Positions 22,101-32,100 of a stretch of DNA of 64,000 bases are shown here, piece after piece (position 1 is the first letter of the stretch; each line of letters starts with the position of its first letter). The position numbers were made by a program, and so were the translations under genes. Under the pieces are notes generated by a model, which worked only from the letters and a program-made list of their open reading frames with translations, had not been told where the DNA came from and did not search any database. Origin of the DNA: Pectinophora gossypiella (Eukaryota > Arthropoda > Insecta > Lepidoptera > Gelechiidae); the NCBI RefSeq assembly GCF_024362695.1, contig NC_065404.1, positions 5,868,604 to 5,932,603 of the forward strand, in the 5' to 3' direction.

Positions 22101-23450
22101 AAGGTCATTAAACAATGTTCAAGATGCATAAAACATGGAGGTGGGCCTTACAACCTTCCACCTGCACCACCACTGCCTGCGGAAAGGGTGACGTACAATA
22201 CTCCCTTTACATATACCGGTGTAGACTACTTTGGCCCGTTGTATGTACTGGACTCCTCGAACAACAAGGTGAAAAGATGGGTGGCCTTATTTACCTGCTT
22301 GACAGTGCGAGCCATCCATTTAGAGGTGGTCAAAGACCTAACAGCAGAAGAATGTCTTCTAGCCATTAGGCGGTTCGCAGCAGCCAGAAACACGCCGAAG
22401 AAAATATACTCGGACAACGCCACCTATTTCAGGCTAACCAGTGAAGTAATGAAACAACCATTTTGCATCAAGAATTGTATCGAGTGGAAATTCATCCCTC
22501 AGCTTGCTCCATGGCATGGAGGATTTTATGAACGCATGGTGGGCTTAGTGAAACACTGTCTGAAGCGTACATTAGACAAACATTTACTCAATGATAGTCA
22601 ACTGCTCACTATCATCAAAGAGGTGGAAAATGTGGTAAATGCAAGACCTTTAACGAAAGTTGGACCTGAGTTAGAACATATACTGAGCCCTTCTGACTTC
22701 TTAAGCTTCGGTAAATGCTTGACCGTAGATTCAGCTGCCGTGGAAATACCGGCTACTGGCACGCAACTGAAGGTCGACCTAATTACAAGCTGGAAAAGAG
22801 GCCTTAAGATCCTAGAGGAATTCAAACTTATGTTTGTAAATCAATACCTAGCAAGCCTAAGGGAGAGATATCGCCAGGATCCGAAGCAGCCTAGAATTAA
22901 ATCACAGCGAGTACCTCACCATGGAGACTATGTTCAGTTAAAGGAAAACAGTAAGAACAGAGATAACTGGAAAGTTGGTAAAATCGTAGAGTTGATCAAG
23001 GGCGCTGATGGCGAATGTAGAGTCGCTAAAGTCATAGTCGACGACTCTATTTTTACCAGGTCTATCGGTCATCTTTATCCTCTTGAGGCTGATAGTGAGG
23101 AAGGTGATAAACCAGAGCCGGAAGCAAATTTGGAATCTAAAAATAGATATGAAGCTCCGGTACCTGACGTGATCGAACAAGTAAGCAGCGTAAACAGTCC
23201 CGTACATGCCTCCGACGTAAATTCGGATGAAATTCAAAGCAGTGACTATCACCTTATGGGGGGCGATAACATAAGCAAAAAATATGAGATGATCAGTGAG
23301 CCAAGTACGTCAGTTGATGATCGAGCAGGGGTGGTTGCTCCTGTTGATGTCCCCATGGACACAAGAGGAAGAGAGAAACGAGGTGCTGCTGTGCGAGCCC
23401 GGGAGAAGATCCTGGAGTGGACCAAGCATCTCTTCACCCTGCTGCAATAA
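19164..23450 (+). CDS. pol: BEL/Pao Pol polyprotein
   Basis: The frame is open from just after the Gag TGA to the TAA at 23448-23450; the first ATG is at 19221. Counting from that Met, the aspartic protease has LLDSGS near residue 54-59, and the reverse transcriptase spans about 330-530 with YVDN at 470-473. RNase H-like HGFSDASKD lies near 642, and an integrase zinc finger (H-H-C-C) near 930-965. The DDE-type integrase core has GVDYFGPL, IYSDNATYF and FYERMVGL (about 1000-1105). A DUF5641-type tail follows near 1205-1290, then an acidic C-terminus of about 120 residues. All enzyme domains needed for retrotransposition are present without frameshift. YVDN rather than YVDD is, as I recall, common in part of this clade. 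Confidence 0.95.
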   Translation, partial: TVDCKRKISCFRCKGPHFQMLCPEIKGDQTLSGADNVNTSCQVANGFTFLQTAVAKIRGTNDVEGSSKVGRILLDSGSQRSYVTKKLADVLKLQTVNTDLLLIYTFGASTPHETSSPSSEIIVDTKRGISQKINVNIVPHITDRVPIATVNDSRVDIFADDESAGEGIDLLIGNDFYSSFMRERKIKMSENLYLIDTDFGYVLSGNVSSYDNDNILSINTYCQCHTPSCPYFTEPDLPLRNIDIRFLWSLENIGITDSPKATRHEEAVQKFNETVQYKNGRYEVKWPRIQYPPDLPSNFGLALGRLKSLMRRLDEDSLREYNNILKEQLDLGIIEAVPSFDNGDTNRSVHYLPHHIIRQKGKRGRIVYDASAKIPGHKSLNECLYSGPYMLEDLTALLLKFRTRKIGITADVEKAFLQVGLHKDDRDVTRFLWVKDANEEPTGDNLVCFRFCRIPFGIIGSPFLLTATIKHHMIQSDDEIIRSVADKCYVDNLVTGADTLEEAMEIYEKVRTSFNQLSMNIRDWTSNSKEFLESTPSIHQYNQSMEVKVLGLAWDIDSDKLKLNWTESHLTQDSIDTKRKVLRALARIYDPCGFVCPLVLPMKLLFQKICEQKCKWDSILPEDITQSLKQILVKLKDITTVKVSRHLGAIPSDASAIYELHGFSDASKDSFAAVVYLKVIRIGGSSVSFVMAKSHVAQSKDKKEKCVNIPRLELLGFLITSRLLKYVKVNIGVHIHKEFLWTDSLVVLSWMRSDKLLPPFVSNRVEEVKKNLPEAVWYYINTKSNPADLATRPENWEHKKELWFNGPEFLKLDESYWPKDRLYDSHHNTLLSVGEGLVQSPGEQIIDTTKSSEQEQPNQDLTELDAPPQEVEATNELMSKIKKLQSECFAEELEGKRTHLVRNLELFVDVDGILRTRGRMGNTTWSYDMKHPILLPKDAELTRMIIKEAHESNYHVGAPHTLSILRKKYWIPQGKAQVLKVIKQCSRCIKHGGGPYNLPPAPPLPAERVTYNTPFTYTGVDYFGPLYVLDSSNNKVKRWVALFTCLTVRAIHLEVVKDLTAEECLLAIRRFAAARNTPKKIYSDNATYFRLTSEVMKQPFCIKNCIEWKFIPQLAPWHGGFYERMVGLVKHCLKRTLDKHLLNDSQLLTIIKEVENVVNARPLTKVGPELEHILSPSDFLSFGKCLTVDSAAVEIPATGTQLKVDLITSWKRGLKILEEFKLMFVNQYLASLRERYRQDPKQPRIKSQRVPHHGDYVQLKENSKNRDNWKVGKIVELIKGADGECRVAKVIVDDSIFTRSIGHLYPLEADSEEGDKPEPEANLESKNRYEAPVPDVIEQVSSVNSPVHASDVNSDEIQSSDYHLMGGDNISKKYEMISEPSTSVDDRAGVVAPVDVPMDTRGREKRGAAVRAREKILEWTKHLFTLLQ

Positions 23451-23469
23451 CTCTCCTTGCTGCCGGGAG

Positions 23470-24259
23470 TGTCGCGCACAGCGCGAGTTGCCATGTAAAA
23501 ATATTTCCACTTAGAAGGTGAGTCTTTTTGGCGCCAACTGTCAGTCGTTAGCAAATTGACGGCTAGTTAAAAACTGCAGCCCAGGGAGGCAAAAAGGCGA
23601 GGACCTGGAGAAGGTGAGTCAGCTACCTCTTGTAAGTCCTTTTTATACTATATATGTGATGTGTCGACTGGTATTCATATGGTGTGGAAATATGATGAGA
23701 CTGTATTATCGTAGCAGTAAATTTCCATAAATGGTGTCCAATAAAACGCTAGTACAATGTACTTTGAGTAGTGTCTTAGACATGGGGGCGTAGAAATTGG
23801 ACGGGAGCGAGTATCTCTCGCCCCTAGCGACAGTCGACTATTAGTTGGAGAAACCGTGGCGGAACTATGGGGAAGGTGGAGGTTCCCGGGGGACCAAAGG
23901 TCCCCTGTCCGGCGGGTGCCAGATATTGATCAAGGCTAGCTGTACGACCAGAAGCTTGTGATCTAGGGTGAACAGGAAGAGCGAGACTTAGCGGCAAGGC
24001 CACCTGTAACACATTAGTAAGGCACCCGGGTATATGCGATTACTCAGACCGGAGCGAGTCGACTGTATTGTCCGGCCTGACCGATGGCAATAAACATGTG
24101 AGAGTAAATATCTTGTTAATGCAATAACAGTCGATTCATGATTCCATACCATGTAATGCAAGGTATAACCTAATTACTCTAGTTTTAACTTTGTTGCTCA
24201 ACCCAACGTTTTTAGACTTGAACCCAAGGCTATTATCAATATCTAAAAAGGGGGCGACA
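23470..24259 (+). repeat. 3' LTR
   Basis: 790 bp, identical to the 5' LTR except at 23612. It starts 19 bases after the pol stop. The preceding purine tract is short (GGGAG), so the polypurine primer is weak or degenerate. Confidence 0.97.
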
Positions 24260-24350
24260 CTTAGTATCAATAGTGGTTGCAAGTTGTCTTTCATTACTTA
24301 TGGCTCTGCCCACCTACTAGGGATGACGGGTGTGAGTATGTATGTAATTA
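24260..24350 (+). repeat. Repeat-D, right half
   Basis: Continues the repeat split by BEL: CTTAGTATCAATAGTGGTTG, then GTTGTCTTTCATTACTTATG, ending in a GTATGTATGTA tail. The uninterrupted copy at 50290-50585 shows the two halves are contiguous elsewhere. Confidence 0.85.
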
Positions 24351-25441
24351 AAACGGAGGATAAAATCTTTAACCATAACTAGAATAAGCGGTTCAAATTC
24401 CACATTCATAAAATCCAAGACCCGTATAATATTCCGAATATTCCCTCAAAATCGATTGAAATATTGGCATTCAGCCGTAAGACCGACTCCAGAATAGGTT
24501 TATTCTAATGCAAATTTCCGAATCCCTTCGAAATAAGTCGTGTTTGGTTCGGTTATATCGGCTTTAGGGGAAAACAGGGTCGGTTGGTAAAATAAATACA
24601 GAGACGAAAACATTTAAATGTAATACGGTCAGTAAACCTTTGACTTATCAACAAAAAGTACCCAATTAAACTAAAAACTTTGATATTATTTACGTTATTG
24701 ATAATTGACTAGATCGATGTAATCCCTGTGTGATTTCCATTTAATCAAATCATTTTTCCTTTTTTCTAAACGGCGATGTAAGTACTACGTACTAAATTAC
24801 CATGGATTCATTTGTTGAAGGCTAGTTGAAGGTCATTTTTTAAGGCTGAGGAAAATAGATGACGAGAAACTGCAAGAGCAATACATCTTTTTAATCAATG
24901 CACTCATACATTGTAAGTTATTTAATACTTAGAGGAACATATTTAGGTATTTTGTAATTTCATTCGCGGGTAGGAACTTTAGACAGACAACTGCCTGTAT
25001 AAACTGCCTGCCTGCCAGCAACAGAAGAACTCTTCTGTAAAAGACCTGTCAAGTCTACAGGTTAGGTAAACGGACTTGGTGAAAACGGAATAACGCTAGG
25101 GAGATGATGATTATACTAATTACAACAAAAATCTACTGGAATAATTTCTATATAAAGAGGCGCTTAGGCACGAGTAGGTAGCTTTTTAAGTAATTGTCTA
25201 GGTAACTCCCGCGGGTCGGTCGCGCGGGCGCTAATGAGGGTAATAATGAGATCCGCGGGGAACGACACTGGCTGTAAACGATACGGCCAAGGTTCATTTT
25301 ATATGTTGCATTAATTTGTGAGCTGATTGATGTAACTACCAAGCCTCTAGAGTATTTAGGCACAGATCTAATCCATAATAAAAATCCCGTTACATGCAAG
25401 TCCCTCCCACCTTTCAAGGAAAAAAATGCCCGTACCGCACA
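24351..25441. other. No gene; SINE-C 3' scrap
   Basis: Nothing coding is seen. About 25020-25115 (ACCTGTCAAGTCTACAGGTT to CTAGGGAGATGATGA) matches the 3' part of SINE-C at 31291-31640. Confidence 0.5.
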
Positions 25442-25830
25442 GATCTTATCATCATCATCAGCCCATTAACATCCCCACTGTTGGGGCACGGGCCTTCCCT
25501 ATGGATGGATAGGAAGATCGGGCCTTAAACCATCACGCGGTCCCAGTGCGGATTGATGGTTATTAACGACTGCTAATGCAGCCGGGACCAACGGCTTAAC
25601 GTGCCTTCCGAAGCACGGAGGAGCTCGAGATGAAAACTTTTTTTTTGTGGTCACCCATCCTATGACCGGCCTTTGCGAAAGTTGCTTAACTTCAACAATC
25701 GCAGACCGAGCGCGTGAACCGCTGCGCCACCGAGCTCCTCACCGCACAGATCTAATTCATAATAAAAAATGGATCACGTGCAAGTCCCACCCTCCTTTCA
25801 AGGAAAAAAATACCCTGCCCGTACCTTAAT
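25362..25830. repeat. 85-bp direct repeat flanking a SINE-A insertion
   Basis: CACAGATCTAATCCATAATA, then a block with CAAGTCCC and CCTTTCAAGGAAAAAAAT (25362-25445), is repeated with divergence at 25743-25830. A minus-strand SINE-A copy (25442-25740) lies exactly between, flanked by ACCGCACAGATCT on both sides. Confidence 0.75.
25442..25740 (-). mobile_element. SINE-A, inverted copy
   Basis: Reverse complement of the element at 4311-4610, from (ATC)n at 25449 to GCGCCACCGAGCTCCTC at 25737. It includes the same CCTTCCGAAGCACGG core. Confidence 0.85.
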
Positions 25831-26740
25831 AATTTACATTAAAACCTTATTCTACAAGCAGTACATGGTTTGTCTCAATGCCCATTCTACTTCCACATTC
25901 TAAAAACAAGATTACCTGAAAGGATTCCCGTGTATAAGTACCTAAGTACAACGACGTACCCGTACAATTGGGTGTGATCCTACATTAATAATGAGCAAAT
26001 CTCCGAGTCAGATGGAAACAAGACTCATTATAACTAATAGGAACGGCATACAAGTTTTCTGCTTTTGAAATATAATGATCGAGGCGGCCAATCAGTTCGC
26101 GATAACAAACACTTCAGAACCCCGATACCGACCCCGCCGGCGTGGTCAACACTTTTCCTAATTCGGCGCGTTTCGCATTAAAAATTATCGCGTTAAACAT
26201 AGTCGGGGTGAGTTCACGACTATAGCCCAATTGGGGTAATCAAGAGGTACATCCATTGCGACTAAGCACTAAGTATCCACACCTCACCAACAAAACAAGA
26301 CCAAATACGTTAGTTACCTATAATCAATATAATGGCTCCGATTCCTGCAGACACCTCCTAATTTTACTTTAAGTTATTAGGTCATTTTCTTATCCGCCGA
26401 AAAGGAAGGGACGGTCGATTTGACAACTGCTAAGTTTAAAATGAATGAATCACCCGGACGAATAAAATAGGCATCCCTCTGATTTTCAACCTATTTGACG
26501 AGCGCTGTGAACTTAACTCTGACGGATTATTGGCGAATAGAACATTTTGGAAGGGTTTTTTTTTATATTTCTGCGTAAAGTTGACGTGTGTTCCATAAAT
26601 TTTATGATTGGCGATTACCCGTCCCTTTCTTTTTATACGGATAAGAAAATGACAGATATAACTTAAAATAAAATTAGATGGTGTGTACTGAAATCAGCAC
26701 CATTATGTAAATGAAATACATAGGTTTTGTGACACAATTT
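25831..26740. other. No gene seen
   Basis: No exon is supported. Near 26225 CAATTGGGGTAATCAAGAGG belongs to a small dispersed repeat also seen near 36880, 45905 and 61790. Confidence 0.45.
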
Positions 26741-26889
26741 GTACAGTCATGAGCAATATCATGTATCCACTTTAGAACCCTGTCGCACTATCATATTTGA
26801 CATTTAATGAGACTTACGGTTTAATTTGTAAAAAAGTTAATGTGACATGGTTTCAAAGTGTATGTACATATTAATACTCGTGACCGTAC
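26741..26889. mobile_element. MITE-2 copy 2
   Basis: 149 bp, bounded by GTACAGTCATGAGCAATAT and ACTCGTGACCGTAC. It is nearly collinear with the copies at 7198 and 43413. Confidence 0.88.
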
Positions 26890-27299
26890 CACGTGCGATA
26901 CTTTTGAAAGGCTGTAGAGTGTCTTCCTGATGCGGAGCTGTTTTCGAAAGATCAGGAAGTATTTCCGTACTCAACATGACGTTCCGATTAAGGCCCCCAT
27001 ACATTATTTTTACTCCCCGACGCTCCTTCTGGGATAACAAATAATATGACTCCGGAACATTCAGAACAAACACAAGACCATCCTATGCAAATTTAGCGTT
27101 GAAGGAATCGGCACAGCGCGCACAGTACACCCATAAGCGTGAGGCAAATACGTGACGAACATGTAAACGGAGCCTTCATATGTAGGACTTCATTTCCCTT
27201 GTACTTCTTAATTCTATTCTTCTTCAACTAATTGTTCTTCGACAAAAACTATATTTATGTAAAAATATATTATGTATATTTCCAATTGGGCTAGTCAAA

Positions 27300-27719
27300 C
27301 AGTATCGAAATAAATTACACAAACCAGTAAGCAGACTGGAACTTGTCACAAAAAATTCATTCATTATGTGTATTCGGTTGTACAATTAACTCCCGGAGTC
27401 ATTTACAACTATGAATATGAACAAATTTAGAACTGCTCATAAGACATGGCTTGCACAAAAATGTTTTTATGACGTCAAAGAATTTTTGAATGAAAACTAA
27501 ATAGTTATTTCATAGACCTACTTATCCATTGTATATATATTTTTAATAGTTTTTTTTTTGTTATTATTATTATTGTTTTCTCTCTCCTATGTTATTTCAT
27601 TGCCTGTGTAAAATGTGTAATGCCTGCATAGGCAAAATTTAGTGAGACGTAATTTGCAACTATATCTGCATATACCTAAATTTATGCACAATAAAAATCT
27701 TTTATCTTTATCTTTTTAC
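27300..27719 (+). mobile_element. CR1/jockey-like LINE 3' end
   Basis: The frame around 27360-27500 gives LPESF and then HKTWLAQKCFYDVKEFLNEN before a stop. This matches the C-terminal pattern of the LINE fragment at 9274-9528. An in-frame stop just before LPES shows decay. The 3' UTR ends in AATAAAAATC followed by a TTTATC-type repeat near 27700-27719. Confidence 0.7.
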
Positions 27720-28369
27720 AACCTTCGTAAGATGAACTCAGCACCCACACTTCACCGAGCTTAATGGTACTTTATTCGCGGACGCCGAGAAGACAATTTC
27801 AACTGGTATTATAAAGGATTTGATTGGTAACTTGTGTCCAGTTGTTTTACGAAACCGGTAATAACTCGATATCGGCTACGAAAAGTATGATTGCTTTTAC
27901 TCACAAATATTCCGTTTTATAGCGTTCATATAAGTACAGAATCTTTGTTTATTACTGAGTTTATTGCCACAGCCATCTCAACGCGAACAAGGCTCTTGGA
28001 AATGTTCACCATTAATGCGGGGCTTCGCGTCGGAATCGAATTAACTTGGTATTAAAATTCATATTTGACCGGAATGATTTTGTGAGTACCGAGATTTCCA
28101 TCAGCATTCATCTTGGCTCGCATAAACAAGTCCGAAATTATTCGACTGAAAAGTTGGGAGTTGGAATCCTCATTTAAGAAATCAACTCCTTCTTGCTTTC
28201 TTGATTTCGTACTCATTTACTTTGCTATCACCTAAAGGAATTTGATGGACTTATTGGGCATTTTATGTCGTTTAAACTTGTTTAAAGTGAAAAGTAAAAA
28301 ATAAAGTTGTTGTAGATTTTATACTACGTTCGATATTATATTCGTTATATCTTTTATACTATTTTAACG

Positions 28370-28540
28370 CTATCGACCCACTAGGGTCAATTAATTCTTT
28401 GAAATATTTTTCCTCTCAGACGACGCCCTGAGCCGAGGTTCGCGCCCAACTGGGCACCCTCAGGCCTGTTGTCTTAAAGGTTGTATCGGGTGAGAGCCTT
28501 CAGTGCGGCAAATCTACAATAAACTTTTTTATTAATAATA
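28370..28540 (-). repeat. Repeat-C copy 1
   Basis: Minus-strand copy of a dispersed element whose core contains GACAACAGGCCTGAGGGTGC and CTCAGGGCGTCGTCTGAG. Other copies are at 33200-33500, 33535-33720, 44500-44790 and 61018-61210. Its class is unknown. A short frame on the complement (SLRRRPEPRFAPNWAPSG) recurs, so it may be the tail of a coding element. Confidence 0.7.
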
Positions 28541-28716
28541 ATAATAATTCACGTGAAAACAAAAAAAAACCTATTTTAACCGTCGATATGTGATTACGGG
28601 ATTACTATATTAAAGGAATTGTTTTTTACTCTATTTAACATTTAGTCACATAACGACCCGTTAAAAGTAGTTTAGTAGTGTAGTATTGCTACGATAAAGG
28701 TCCGTCTCCACTACAC

Positions 28717-28836
28717 CGTATCATAGCAGGAAAAAGGAAAAGAACGGGGTTGCTCCGTCCCAGTGGGCATAGTAGCGTCCGGCACGCACCGGGCCGTGCC
28801 TAACACGACCGTAGCACGGTCCTAATATGATACGGT
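28717..28836. repeat. Hairpin with ACCGTATCATA ends
   Basis: ACCGTATCATA (28717) and TATGATACGGT (about 28826-28836) are exact inverted ends around a GC-rich middle. This fits a small palindromic MITE. SINE-B follows at once. Confidence 0.5.
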
Positions 28837-28849
28837 ACGACGACCTCCA

Positions 28850-29120
28850 TGGTCTAGTGGTCCCTGGTTCGAATCCCGGTGGAGACATACCACAGAAATT
28901 ACTCTGTGATCCCTAGTTTGATTAGGACATTACAGGCTGATCACCTGATTGTTCGAAAGTAAGTTGATCCATGCTTCGGAAGGCACGTTAAGCCGTTGGT
29001 CCCTACTTACTGATGTAAGTATGTAGTCGTTACAAAAATCATGTCAGGGCCTTTGGCGGCTCAATAATAACTCTGACACCAGGGTTGATGAGGTTGGTAA
29101 TCCACCTCAAATAGACAGGC
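28850..29120 (+). mobile_element. SINE-B, full-length reference copy
   Basis: The A-box-like TGGTCTAGTGG and B-box-like GGTTCGAATCCCGGT head are followed by CTGATCACCTGATTGTTCG, the GCTTCGGAAGGCACGTTAAG core and GGCCTTTGGCGGCTCAATAA. It ends just before the first visible exon of the plus-strand protease homologue. Confidence 0.8.
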
Positions 29121-29147
29121 CTTAATTAATAAAAATCAATTTTACAG

Positions 29148-32100
29148 ACTTCTGCTTCTCATAGTTCCCGCGAGTCCATTTAAGTACCTGCCAGAGAAAG
29201 TTGTAATATCTGACCCTGACCACTACGCTTACGACTCATACCATCCTCTCAATTACAATGTGAGGATTGAGGAAGCTCCACATCATGTACTGATTGTGTA
29301 TGGGAATTTCTACTGCTCGGGCAGTCTCATCGGCAGTCGAACTGTGATCACCTGTGCCACATGCTTCTTACTGCGACTACACCACGAGAGTGTTGTAGTC
29401 AAGGTGGGGACAAGCCAGATGGGTGGGGATGGGTAAGTTACTAAAGACCTTATGCAGCGGTAAGATATTTTTTTATTTTATTTTTATTTTATTCATAAGA
29501 TATCCAACAGCAGTTTTACAGGTAAAGTTAAAGTATCTAAATTACATAGTGTGTCTTAGCCAATAACAGGATATCATAGATTGCGTTAACTATTGAACCG
29601 AAATTAACAGAAAACAATAACAAAACTTAAATGAACAATACGCTAGTGTACAAACGAGTTACATACAATGGTTTAAAAAGTTAAGAACAATATATTTAAA
29701 TTATAATTATTTTAACTACAGCATTAGAGTAATAAGCGAGTGAATTGCAAGACATAAATCAATCTGAAACAACGAGCAGTAATACAGCCATAAAATAAAG
29801 ACCTTATGTCAGCATAAGTCGTTTCTTTCTTTCTTTAATTAGGAACATGGCAAATAGCAGCCTTATCGCTAATAATAACAGAATAAAATACTCTAGGACT
29901 TTATACAACATTGGCTGCAAGTTATCTTTCAATAATTGTGGCTCTGCCTACCCCTAGGGACTACGGTTATCAGTTTATGTATATTCGTCTGTCGAGAATC
30001 ATATATCCATAATCTTCTTATGAACCTTCAGCTATGAGTGATTAGAAGTAATCTCCTCAAATATTATTCAGGTAATCCGGTTAATAAATGCCGAAGGTTA
30101 CGGGGCAGGAAGAATACTTTTCTCTCTATTACGATAATAAGTATAGTTAGGATGATACGCGAAAAACGGAGAACGCGTTCAGCGGCTTAATTTCGCGGGA
30201 TTTTTGTGAAAACTGACAGATTGTTTCACCTAACGATTCGTTAATCAGATTTCACATCAATAATAAAGAAAGAAACATTTATTATTTTCGGACATCATAC
30301 AGATACATTACATTTAACACAGGACAGTAACAACATGGAAAATAAGATTAAAAAAAGAACACTAAGAATAAAAATGATTAGAAAAAGAAACCAAAATCAC
30401 AAAAAAATAATAATAACAGTATTCATAAATGCAACGCACCGACGGATAACTGCATGTTGTTTTCTAATTACTTATGGCCCTGCCCATGCCGTTGTCGTGA
30501 TCGAACTTGTGTAAGACTTAGGCCTATTTTGATCGTGATTTTTGAATATTAAATTACTAAAGTCAAGGCTGAATGGTCTTCAGATCTTTGCCTGCCTTAT
30601 ATAAGGCGAATTTAAACAACAACAACGAACTTATGTCATGTAATTATGTACAATATCGTCGGTGAGCAAACAACACCGCGCAAGTCGTACAAAAAACCGT
30701 ACGACTTCTGCTTACCGACGATATGTATACAAAAAATATACCTACCATATACAAAAAGAATATAATTATGACTCTGTCTCATTATTTAAGAGCTGCGCTC
30801 TTGTCGGTGCGATGGAGTAACGATATTCCTCTCTTCTTTCCGCCAAATCCTTCACCTACTGATACGACACGGCCTGCACCTTCTTTTATTTCATAAATGT
30901 TCTTCTAAGTCTACCCCTTCCTTTCTTTCCTTCAATTTTATTTCTTCTACGATGTTCTTTATAACAAATCGTATCAGGTGGCCGATCACCCGCATTTCAC
31001 ACAATTCTAATTATGTATTTTTTTTTCTTTTAATTATGACACTGCATCTAAAAATAATTTGATTACAGAGACCTTTTCCATGCAATGGAAGTGAAAAATC
31101 ATGAATACTTCAGACAATTAAGTGATGTGGACAACGATATCTCCATGATATATCTAATGGTAAATACAGCAAAATTGTCTCATACTTCAGTTCTCAAGTT
31201 TTCATAAATAAATAAATATAAAATCGGCTAGTGAAAGGAAAGGAGAGAGGCTTTTGCTCTGCAGTGGGACACCGACGGTTATTAATTAATAACGGCGTGG
31301 TAGCCCAGTTGGTAGAACGCTTGACTCTAACTGTAAGGTCGCAAGTTCGAATCCAGAACACGGACCTAAAACTATGATTTTCGAAATCGATTTTCGAATT
31401 CATGTTTGGATTATAAATGATTATCACGTGCTCAGCGGTGAAGGAAAACATCGTGAGCAAACCTCCACAAAACTCCATTTCGGGGGTATGTGACCTAACC
31501 TGTATTGGGCTGGTTTTCCCTGCGCGGGTTGGAAAGTCAAACAGGCAGTCGCTTCTGTAAAAAACCGGACCTCTCAAATCTTCAGGTTAGATAAGCGGAC
31601 CCTGGAAGACGGGACAACGCTAGGGAGATGATGACTTAATAATAAAAGGCAGAGGTGTTATCGTTAAAAGCGATGGCTTTAAAGTAATAGATGTATTACT
31701 TTATAGCGCCATGTGAGGTTCGGGGAGAATGTGAAGAAAGTGATTCTAGTAGAATCAGGGACTGCCTTAAGGACCGGCAGTTCAACGAAAGTCACCGGCT
31801 TTGCAGCTGCGGTCAGTATTTCTTTTTATATTTATAACATTATAAACTAATTAGCCCCCGCCAGACCATCGCTATTTTATAAAAGATGAAAATGTATCTG
31901 CGCGTTTAATATTGCCCTAACCGTCCCATTACTATGGGATTTAAAAAAAAAACCTAGTTCTAGCGGCCGCTTATTCTTAGGATCTCTCTAAGCAAGGTCC
32001 ATGTCGTTTTATTCCTATAACACGCGACGCTCAATCCAATATTATAGACCCTACCTAATTAAAATCTCCAGCAGTGAATTTATAATAAATGCCATGGTAA

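Larger units (their letters stand above)
15727..24259 (+). mobile_element. Full-length BEL/Pao LTR retrotransposon
   Basis: The element is 8533 bp. It has two 790-bp LTRs (15727-16516, 23470-24259) that begin TGTCGC and end GCGACA, a tRNA-like primer site, a leader of about 1.5 kb, and gag and pol in one frame. The flanks show a 5-bp target duplication, CTTAG (15722-15726 and 24260-24264). Pol has the BEL order: aspartic protease, reverse transcriptase, RNase H, integrase, then a DUF5641-type end. The LTRs differ at only one position (G at 15869, A at 23612), so the insertion is recent. The only visible lesion is a TGA at 19161-19163. No envelope-like frame is present. Confidence 0.97.

Noticed and set aside
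31194..31577. 127-codon minus frame
   Set aside because: It spans a SINE-C copy and has no splice or protein-family support.
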